28,335 nucleotides of DNA, taken from contig DBBY01000043.1 of NCBI GenBank assembly GCA_002292855.1, forward strand, positions 63,022 to 91,356, in the 5' to 3' direction. The position numbers and the translations under genes were made by a program. Numbering within the stretch: the first letter of the stretch is position 1; each line of letters opens with the position of its first letter. This DNA is from Flavobacteriales bacterium UBA972 (GTDB lineage: Bacteria; Bacteroidota; Bacteroidia; Flavobacteriales; Schleiferiaceae). Positions 22,083 to 28,335 of the stretch are shown here, piece by piece. A model generated the notes under the pieces. The model was not told where the DNA came from. It did not search any database and was given only the letters and a program-made list of their open reading frames with translations.

Positions 22083-24502
22083 CCCGCCGCGAATTCGCCT
22101 CCTTCTTTCAGTCCGCCACGGGGGTGCTCGTTTTAAGCGTTTATCTCGGACTGAATGCCGTTTTTTTATGGCTTATGCCCGGGAGCTTTCACCTGCTCGA
22201 CAGCGGCTACGCCCAACTGGACGGGCTTTTTATGCTCTCTCCATGGGTATTTCTCTTCTTGATTCCCGCCCTGGCGATGCGCATGCTGGCCGAAGAACGG
22301 CGCGCCGGAACCTTGGACTGGCTGCGTGCCAAACCCCTTAGCACCTGGAACATTGTGCTGGGCAAGTGGCTGGCCGGCATGGCCCTGCTCGTTTTGGCCC
22401 TGCTCCCAACCCTACTCTACGCCGCCTCCCTCTATGTTCTTGGGAATCCCGTAGGCAACCTCGACTTGGGCAGTACCGCCGGGTCCTACCTGGGCCTTCT
22501 GATTTTAGGGGGTTCCTATTTGGCTATTTCGCTGATGTTCAGCGCGAGCACCGACAACTCCATCGTTGCCTTTGTGGGCGGAGCCGCGGGCAGCCTTGCC
22601 ATGTACGCCGGCTTCGATGCTTTTGTGGACCTTCCCAGTCTTGCCAATCGCGGACTTTACCTGCTGCAGTGGGGCATTAGCGAGCACTACACCTCGATGA
22701 GCCGGGGCGTAATTGACGCCAACGACCTCATCTATTTTGGCGGACTCACCGCGGCCTTTTTGGCCGGAGCCCGACTGCTGCTCGAGCCCGTTAAGAACCT
22801 CCGCAATGCGATGCCCATTGCACTTGCCCTAGCGGCAGTGGCTCTAAGTACCTTCAGGCCCGTTTTTTTGCGCCTCGACCTGACTGCCGACCAGCGATAC
22901 AGCCTGAGCGACGCCACCGAAGACCTTCTGAGCCAGGTCACGGAGCCCCTGCTTGTCACGGTATACCTCGAGGGTGACTTTCCTTCGGGATTCCAGCGCC
23001 TCCAGGCCGAGACGTTACGGCTGCTCGACGAGTTCCGCGCCCGCAACGGCAAGGTCCGCTATGAGCTCATTAACCCGTCGGAGAACTCCAATCCTCAGGT
23101 TCGCAGGGACACCTATACCCAGCTTCAAAACCTGGGCCTCGGCGCGATTCAGCTTGAAATTCAAGAGGCCGACGGCGTGAAGACCCAGCAGATTTTTCCG
23201 GGAGCGGTAGTCAGCTACAACGAGCGCCAATGGCCGGTTTCGCTGCTGATGGAGCAGTTTGCCCAGGCCCCCGAAGCCCAGATTAATGCCAGCATTCAAA
23301 ACCTGGAGTACGCCCTGGCGGCGGCCCTGCGCGGCCTGATCCAAACCGAGCGCAAACGGGTAGCCTTTATTGAAGGGCATGGCGAATTGGCGGCCATACA
23401 GACCGCTGCGCTGGAGCTCAACCTGCGCAAAAGCTATGAGGTGACACGGTTCAACATGCGCGAGCTGCCCATTGACAGCATCACGGGGCAGCCCTCTATT
23501 GCCATGCAAGCCCTGAGGCTGAACAGCTTTGACGGCATTATCATGGCCAAGCCGCGCGAGTCCTTTACCGAACTGGACCGGTGGCTGCTGGACCAATACC
23601 TCATGAACAACGGCCGAGCCGTTTGGATGATTGAGGCCGTACATGCCGAAATGGATTCGCTGAGCTTTGCCTCGGAATTCCTAGCCTACCCGCAGCTGGA
23701 CTTTATTGGCCTCAACGGATTGCTTTTTACCTACGGAGCTCGGGTCAATACCGCCCTTGCCACCGACCTGGTCTGCGCCGGAATCAACGACCAGCGCTCG
23801 GTGCGGCCCTGGATCTACTTCCCGTTGATGCTTCCTCAATCGGAGCATCCCATTGTAAAAAACCTCAATGCGGTGCGCTACGAATTTGGAAGCACGCTAG
23901 ACACCATCCGCGTACCAGGGGTTCAAAAGACCATTCTGCTGCAAACCTCGCCCTATTCGCGCCGCCGCCCTGCCCCAACTCAGGTTAGTCTGGCGGAGCT
24001 CTACAACGAGCCGATTCGAAGCCTCTTCAACGAGGGACCTTTGGCGACCGCCCTGCTGCTCGAAGGCCAGCTTCCGTCCTACTATGCCAACCGCATGGTT
24101 CCCAAGACCGAGCTTCCTGCCCCTCCGCTTGCAGCCAAAGACGCGAAGCTTCTTATTATTGGCGACGGAGACGTGGGAAAGAACCAGCGCAACATCATTC
24201 GGAACGATATACCTCGGGGCGCTCCCCTCCCCCTGGGCTACGACCAATACACCGGCCAGCAGTTTGGCAATTCTGACTTTCTACTCAATGCCATGGACTA
24301 CCTGCTCGAAGGCAATGGCCTCATTTCGGTGCGCGGCAGAGACGTGAGCCTGCGCCTGCTCGACCGGCCCAAGGTGGACGAGCGCGCGGCGTTTTTTCAA
24401 GGACTAAATTCCTTGGCTCCCATTGCATTGGTGCTCCTGCTGCACGCTCTATACCGCAAACTTCGCCAGCGCCGATTTGGCCGACAAAATTCTGATTTAT
24501 GA
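22070..24502 (+). CDS. Fused GldF-GldG gliding-associated ABC transporter membrane protein
   Basis: One 810-residue protein carrying what are usually two. Residues 1-240 match GldF, the permease: MLSLARREFASFFQSATGVL, about six hydrophobic segments, and EERRAGTLDWLRAKPLS after the second. Residues 245-810 match GldG: a membrane segment (about 248-262), then RLDLTADQRYSLSDATEDLL, a long extracytoplasmic domain, and a final membrane segment (SLAPIALVLLLHALYRKL) with a basic tail. No stop, start or frame change interrupts the junction. With the ATPase GldA (not in this window), GldF and GldG form an ABC transporter needed for gliding in Flavobacterium johnsoniae. ATG 22070 overlaps the ABM stop; the 62 codons upstream are the shadow of that gene. 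Confidence 0.88.
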   Translation: MLSLARREFASFFQSATGVLVLSVYLGLNAVFLWLMPGSFHLLDSGYAQLDGLFMLSPWVFLFLIPALAMRMLAEERRAGTLDWLRAKPLSTWNIVLGKWLAGMALLVLALLPTLLYAASLYVLGNPVGNLDLGSTAGSYLGLLILGGSYLAISLMFSASTDNSIVAFVGGAAGSLAMYAGFDAFVDLPSLANRGLYLLQWGISEHYTSMSRGVIDANDLIYFGGLTAAFLAGARLLLEPVKNLRNAMPIALALAAVALSTFRPVFLRLDLTADQRYSLSDATEDLLSQVTEPLLVTVYLEGDFPSGFQRLQAETLRLLDEFRARNGKVRYELINPSENSNPQVRRDTYTQLQNLGLGAIQLEIQEADGVKTQQIFPGAVVSYNERQWPVSLLMEQFAQAPEAQINASIQNLEYALAAALRGLIQTERKRVAFIEGHGELAAIQTAALELNLRKSYEVTRFNMRELPIDSITGQPSIAMQALRLNSFDGIIMAKPRESFTELDRWLLDQYLMNNGRAVWMIEAVHAEMDSLSFASEFLAYPQLDFIGLNGLLFTYGARVNTALATDLVCAGINDQRSVRPWIYFPLMLPQSEHPIVKNLNAVRYEFGSTLDTIRVPGVQKTILLQTSPYSRRRPAPTQVSLAELYNEPIRSLFNEGPLATALLLEGQLPSYYANRMVPKTELPAPPLAAKDAKLLIIGDGDVGKNQRNIIRNDIPRGAPLPLGYDQYTGQQFGNSDFLLNAMDYLLEGNGLISVRGRDVSLRLLDRPKVDERAAFFQGLNSLAPIALVLLLHALYRKLRQRRFGRQNSDL

Positions 24503-25515
24503 AATCTTCGTTCAAACCATACTTTCGTTTCTCGGTCGTTCTAGGCCTCGCCCTGGTGGCCTTGGTGGCCTTCTTAATTGTGCGGGAGTCCCAAAGCAAT
24601 GACGACCTGAGTCCCGAAGCCTACGATTTTGCCCTGGCCGACACCGCGTCCATTGACCGAATTGTTCTCTGGAACCGCAGCCCCGACACCGCCATTCTCA
24701 CGCGCGAGTCCGGAATTTGGTTGATCAACGGGGCCCACCCGGCACGCCCAGACGCCGTAGAGGTGCTTCTTGAAACGCTGTACCGCGTGCGGCTGCGCGG
24801 ATTTGCGCCCGATGCCGCCACCGCCAATATTCTGTCGGCCATGTCGGTCTATGGAACGCACGTGGATGTTTCGGCCGGCGGTAAAATCCTAAAGTCCTTC
24901 ACGGTGGGTACCGAAACCCCCGACATGCTCGGCACCTACTTTTTGCGCGACGGCTTTGGTCGCCCAGTAGCTGTTCACATACCTGGTTTTAATGGATTTT
25001 TAAGCAGTCGATTCTTCTTGCGCGACGATCTGTGGAGGCATCGGATTCTCTGGGCCAGCACCGAGGCCGTGGAGGCCATAAGCATGGAATACTCAGACTC
25101 TTCCACCGCAAACTTCTCGCTGGAACAGAAGGGCGGAACCTGGATTCTGAATTCCAAAGGCAAGACCGAAGCCACCGATGGAATGGCGGTTCAAGCCCTA
25201 CTCAAAGCCGTGAACGCAAGCCAGTACGAAGGCGTTATTATTCCTTCTGACCTGGCCTACTCCCGGCAAGACAGCCTCAAGGCACTGCCGCCTCGAGTGC
25301 GTTTGAGCATCCGGCGCAGCGATGGTACCGTGAATTCCATGGTTCTCTACCACGTTCCCCCCGACCCTGAAGCAGTTGACGACGACGGCAGTCCGCAGGA
25401 ATTCGACCCGAACCGTTTTTATGCGTTTATGGAGGACGGGCGCATGGTTTTAGTGCAGCGGTTCGGTCTTCAACACCTGTTGAAAAGTTCTCGCGCTTTG
25501 CGTGCTTCGAGGTAA
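24499..25515 (+). CDS. DUF4340 membrane-anchored protein
   Basis: A 338-residue protein with one N-terminal membrane segment (about 10-30, VVLGLALVALVAFLIV) and a long extracytoplasmic part containing two similar halves of the DUF4340 type (for example IDRIVLWNRS with ILTRESGIWLING, and AISMEYSDS with FSLEQKGGTWILNSKG). Proteins of this family commonly accompany GldG-like ABC components, and this one overlaps the gldFG stop by 4 bases (ATGA), so it is likely a partner of that complex. Molecular function is not known. dnaN follows 12 bases later. Confidence 0.85.
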   Translation: MKSSFKPYFRFSVVLGLALVALVAFLIVRESQSNDDLSPEAYDFALADTASIDRIVLWNRSPDTAILTRESGIWLINGAHPARPDAVEVLLETLYRVRLRGFAPDAATANILSAMSVYGTHVDVSAGGKILKSFTVGTETPDMLGTYFLRDGFGRPVAVHIPGFNGFLSSRFFLRDDLWRHRILWASTEAVEAISMEYSDSSTANFSLEQKGGTWILNSKGKTEATDGMAVQALLKAVNASQYEGVIIPSDLAYSRQDSLKALPPRVRLSIRRSDGTVNSMVLYHVPPDPEAVDDDGSPQEFDPNRFYAFMEDGRMVLVQRFGLQHLLKSSRALRASR

Positions 25516-25523
25516 TTACTTTG
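25516..25523 (+). promoter_or_regulatory. Possible -7 element of dnaN
   Basis: TTACTTTG, one base off TAnnTTTG, begins right after the DUF4340 stop and ends four bases before the dnaN ATG. A transcript from it would be leaderless or nearly so. Such an element would let dnaN be expressed independently of gldFG. Confidence 0.4.
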
Positions 25524-25527
25524 CAGT

Positions 25528-26649
25528 ATGAAGTTCATCGTTTCCAGCGGACAACTACTCCGCGCACTACAGACGGTTTCGGGCGTTATCCAGTCCAACC
25601 ATACCCTGCCCATTCTCGACCACCTGTTGGTGGTTTTAGAGCCCAATAAGCTCACTATAACTGCCTCAGACCTGGAGACCACCATGACGACTACCCTAGA
25701 GGTGGCGTCTGAATCCGATGCGACGGCTGCCATTCCTGCCCGCATGCTCCTGGACACCGTCAAGAGCTTCCCCGAGCAGCCCTTGACCTTTACCTTCAAT
25801 CCAAGCGCGCACAGCCTTGAGGTCAGCAGCGATTCGGGCAAGTATGCGATTTCCTACATCGACGCTTCGGAATACCCCAAAGCGCCCGAAGTTCAGGCTT
25901 CGGTAACGGTGGAACTTCCTGCTCACGTGCTCAATACCGCGATTGCTAAAACGCTTTTTGCCGCGGGCAACGACGATCTTCGGCCCGTGATGAGCGGTGT
26001 CTTCTTTCAGCTCGCTCCCGACGGACTCACTTTTGTGGCCACCGATGCGCACAAGCTTGTTCGCTACCGCCGCAGCGACTACGCAGCGCCCCAAACGGCA
26101 GAGTTCATTATGCCCAAAAAGCCTTTGAACCTGCTCAAGGCAACGCTTGGCAGCAACGACGACCTCGTAGAGATTCGCTACACGGAGCAAAACGCCCAGT
26201 TTACCTACGACGGCGTTACGCTCATTTGCCGCCTGATCGACGGCAAGTACCCCAACTTTGAGGGCGTTATTCCCAAGAATAACCCCAACCGCATGACCGT
26301 TGACCGCGGAGCCTTTACCGGCAGCGTGAAGCGCGTCAGCCTCTTTGCCAACAAGACTACGCACCAGATTCGCCTTAAGATGGCGGGCAACGAGCTCTTT
26401 ATAAGCGCCGAAGATCCGGACTTTGCCAACAAGGCCCACGAGCGATTGGCATGCAGCTACGAGGGGAGCGACCTTGAAATTGGCTTTAACAGCCGTTTTA
26501 TCGTCGAAATGCTAGGCAACATTGACAGCAGCTCCTTGGTTTGGGAATTCTCAGCCGCCAACCGCGCTGGTTTGCTCTTTCCGGACCGCCCCAGCGAAGA
26601 CGGTGAAGACTTGCTGATGCTGGTCATGCCCGTGATGCTCAACGCCTAG
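25528..26649 (+). CDS. dnaN: DNA polymerase III beta sliding clamp
   Basis: Ring-shaped dimeric clamp that tethers DNA polymerase to template. Its 373 residues fit the three-domain family. Seen: N-terminal MKFIVSSGQLLRALQTVSGVI, NHTLPILDHLLV, the middle domain with RPVMSGVFFQLAPDGLTFVATDAHKL, and a C-terminal domain ending in DLLMLVMPVMLNA, where the LVMPVML strand belongs to the hydrophobic partner-binding cleft region. No replication origin or dnaA neighbour is visible, so this copy is not in the dnaA-dnaN arrangement. Confidence 0.98.
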   Translation: MKFIVSSGQLLRALQTVSGVIQSNHTLPILDHLLVVLEPNKLTITASDLETTMTTTLEVASESDATAAIPARMLLDTVKSFPEQPLTFTFNPSAHSLEVSSDSGKYAISYIDASEYPKAPEVQASVTVELPAHVLNTAIAKTLFAAGNDDLRPVMSGVFFQLAPDGLTFVATDAHKLVRYRRSDYAAPQTAEFIMPKKPLNLLKATLGSNDDLVEIRYTEQNAQFTYDGVTLICRLIDGKYPNFEGVIPKNNPNRMTVDRGAFTGSVKRVSLFANKTTHQIRLKMAGNELFISAEDPDFANKAHERLACSYEGSDLEIGFNSRFIVEMLGNIDSSSLVWEFSAANRAGLLFPDRPSEDGEDLLMLVMPVMLNA

Positions 26650-26659
26650 GATTTTTGCC

Positions 26660-27307
26660 GTGAACCTCTTGGTCGTTGCCGACGTGCACGGGTGTTCTAA
26701 AACACTTAAGACGTTAGTGCGCGAGCGTTGGAATCCTCACGACGAGTTTTTAATTTTTGTCGGAGACCTGGTCAACAAGGGGCCCAAGTCTGCCAAGGTG
26801 GTGGAATACGTTCGCGAGCTGCAAACGGAATACCCCTACAGCGTGTTTGTGGTGCGCGGAAACCACGAGCAAATGATGGTCGATGCCCACGATAGCCTCA
26901 TTTTGCCCGAGCCGTCTTTTTATACCCGATTTAAAAAAGACCTCATCAAGCGTGGAATCCCCCTGAAAAAAACCATCGAGTGGATGCGCCGATTGCCCCT
27001 GAAATGGGAAAATAAGTACGTAATGGTTACCCATGCGGGGGTTGCGCTGCATGCCCGCGATCCCTTTATAGCGGCCAATCTACGGTCGGTACTGCACAAC
27101 CGGTCGGCACTCAAAAACGTCGGCAAACTTCAAATTTTTGGCCACGTAATTCAAGAACCCGAGATTCCGCGGTTTTACCCGGCGGCGAACGCCTGGGGCA
27201 TCGACACCGGTTGCTGGCGGGGCGGCGGACTCCATGCCCTGCGCCTTACGCGCACGGGTGAAGTTTTGGAATTTCTGCGCGAACCAACCCACAGCACCGA
27301 CCTTTGA
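26660..27307 (+). CDS. Metallophosphoesterase, PPP-like
   Basis: A 215-residue calcineurin-like phosphoesterase. The metal-binding motifs are all present in order: DVHG (D8, H10), GDLVNKGP (D36), RGNHE (N68, H69), VTHAG (H125) and FGHVIQEP near 160. This pattern is closest to the protein phosphatase/bis-nucleotide hydrolase side of the family (PrpA, ApaH-like). The substrate cannot be read from the sequence. The start is GTG 26660, 10 bases after dnaN; GATTTTTG at 26650-26657 is a promoter-like element one base off consensus and nearly abutting the start codon. Confidence 0.9.
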   Translation: MNLLVVADVHGCSKTLKTLVRERWNPHDEFLIFVGDLVNKGPKSAKVVEYVRELQTEYPYSVFVVRGNHEQMMVDAHDSLILPEPSFYTRFKKDLIKRGIPLKKTIEWMRRLPLKWENKYVMVTHAGVALHARDPFIAANLRSVLHNRSALKNVGKLQIFGHVIQEPEIPRFYPAANAWGIDTGCWRGGGLHALRLTRTGEVLEFLREPTHSTDL

Positions 27308-27352
27308 ACTAGAATTTGTCGATTCATTCTGACACAAACACACCCACGACCC

Positions 27353-28335
27353 ATGCCTAACGCCCTGTTTTCTGTACCCAAGGCCGTCAACGAGACGGTA
27401 CTGAGCTATGCACCCGGAAGCCCTGAACGCAGCCGGCTATTGAAGACCTACGAGCAGATGCTGGGTGAAGAAGTGGATATTCCGATGTTTATCGGGGGCC
27501 AGGAGGTTCGCAGCGGAAGCCTTCGGGAATGCCGTCCGCCCCATGACCATCAGCGCGTAATTGGCCGCTACCACTGGGGAGGCAAGGAGCATGTCGAGCA
27601 AGCCATTGAGGCTGCCTTGGCCGCCCACGCCTCATGGTCATCGATGCCATGGTTTGAACGCGCCGGGATTTTCTTGCGCGCCGCCGACCTGGTGAGCGGG
27701 CCCTACCGCGACAAAATCAATGCGGCAACGATGCTGGCGCAGTCCAAAACGGTGCACCAAGCAGAAATCGATGCGGCCTGCGAATTCGCGGATTTTTTGC
27801 GCTTCAACGTGCAGTTCATGACCGAGATCTACGCCCAGCAGCCCGAGAGCTCGCCCGGAATGTGGAACCGCATGGAGTACCGCGCGCTGGAGGGATTCAT
27901 CCTGGCCGTTACGCCATTCAACTTCACGGCGATTGCCGGAAACCTACCGTCTGCGCCCGCTTTGATGGGCAACGTAGCCCTGTGGAAGCCTGCCGACACG
28001 CAGGTCTATTCGGCGTGGGTAATCATGGAAATCTTTCGCAAGGCGGGCCTTCCCGACGGAGTAATTAACCTGGTTTATGCCGACGGTGCGCTCGTGGGCG
28101 ACCTCGTCTTTAAGCATCCTGACTTTGCGGGACTGCACTTCACCGGATCAACGGGCGTGTTCAAGCACCTCTGGAAGGAAATCGGCGCAAACATCGACCG
28201 GTACAAGGCCTACCCGCGTATTGTGGGCGAAACCGGCGGCAAAGACTTCATTATTGCCCACCCTTCTGCGGATGCGGCCGAAGTCGCCACCTCCATGAGC
28301 CGAGGGGCCTTCGAATTCCAAGGACAAAAGTGCTC
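27353..28335 (+). CDS. pruA: L-glutamate gamma-semialdehyde (P5C) dehydrogenase, 3' end cut off by window
   Basis: NAD-dependent aldehyde dehydrogenase of proline breakdown, oxidising glutamate semialdehyde to glutamate. The frame runs from ATG 27353 off the end of the window with 327 complete codons. Seen: VPKAVNETVLSYAPGSPER, the family-specific SPPHDH-like PPHDHQRV, ITPFNF-type VTPFNFTAI, WKPADTQ, HFTGSTGVF, the catalytic Glu in VGETGGKDF, and the nucleophile Cys327 in FQGQKCS at the very last bases. It is a stand-alone dehydrogenase, not a PutA fusion in the visible part. The preceding 45 bases hold a loose promoter-like TAGAATTTG at 27310-27318. Confidence 0.96.
   Translation, partial: MPNALFSVPKAVNETVLSYAPGSPERSRLLKTYEQMLGEEVDIPMFIGGQEVRSGSLRECRPPHDHQRVIGRYHWGGKEHVEQAIEAALAAHASWSSMPWFERAGIFLRAADLVSGPYRDKINAATMLAQSKTVHQAEIDAACEFADFLRFNVQFMTEIYAQQPESSPGMWNRMEYRALEGFILAVTPFNFTAIAGNLPSAPALMGNVALWKPADTQVYSAWVIMEIFRKAGLPDGVINLVYADGALVGDLVFKHPDFAGLHFTGSTGVFKHLWKEIGANIDRYKAYPRIVGETGGKDFIIAHPSADAAEVATSMSRGAFEFQGQKC

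Noticed and set aside
25696..26439. Minus-strand open frame of 247 codons opposite dnaN
   Set aside because: dnaN is certain on the other strand; the composition is that of a shadow frame.

Overview
The window is a gene-dense stretch of chromosome from a member of the Bacteroidota. Four things point there. PorQ (type IX secretion) and GldF/GldG (gliding-associated ABC transporter) sequences are present. The GlmU-like protein is of the Bacteroidota type. Almost no start codon has a Shine-Dalgarno sequence. Several promoters match the Bacteroidota -7 consensus TAnnTTTG. The base composition is GC-rich by eye, unusual for the Flavobacteriales-type gene order around gldF/gldG and dnaN. I cannot name a genus. 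I see no rRNA, tRNA, CRISPR array, insertion sequence or prophage. No stretch over 300 bases lacks a gene.

Layout. (1) 1-3310, + strand: the 3' part of ftsH, then a LUD-domain protein, cdsA and psd. This is a membrane-quality and phospholipid block; psd and cmk converge with overlapping stop codons. (2) 8958-3307, - strand: rpmE2, a GlmU-like protein, lon, porQ and cmk, a tightly packed run behind a TACATTTG promoter. (3) 9140-10627, + strand: a predicted beta-helix lipoprotein with a TTG start. (4) 11660-10656, - strand: a LuxC-type acyl-CoA reductase, divergent from (5). (5) 11713-18287, + strand: a dicluster ferredoxin, an exported protein of unknown function, serC, a serA-like dehydrogenase, a DUF1015 protein, a YggS-type PLP protein, an exonuclease/GIY-YIG fusion and a 76-residue Cys/Lys-rich secreted peptide. 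(6) 20943-18377, - strand: phoH, purC and an outer-membrane barrel. (7) 20971-28335, + strand: a SAM hydroxide adenosyltransferase homologue, a small monooxygenase-fold protein, a fused gldF-gldG gene, a DUF4340 membrane protein, dnaN, a metallophosphoesterase and the 5' part of pruA.

How the genes fit together. Block 5 is a serine-biosynthesis block: SerA and SerC make O-phosphoserine, YggS handles the PLP that SerC needs, and DUF1015 carries a DGHHR motif like that of ParB/SerK-fold nucleotide-dependent enzymes. Block 7 places an ABC exporter-like membrane complex linked to gliding upstream of the replication clamp. Block 2 couples a T9SS gene to protease and nucleotide-metabolism genes.

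Most of the window is housekeeping. The points most worth a second look are the single-ORF GldF-GldG fusion, the DUF1015/serine link, and two divergent promoter pairs built on the same inverted -7 symmetry. I did not find an obviously new defence or mobile system.
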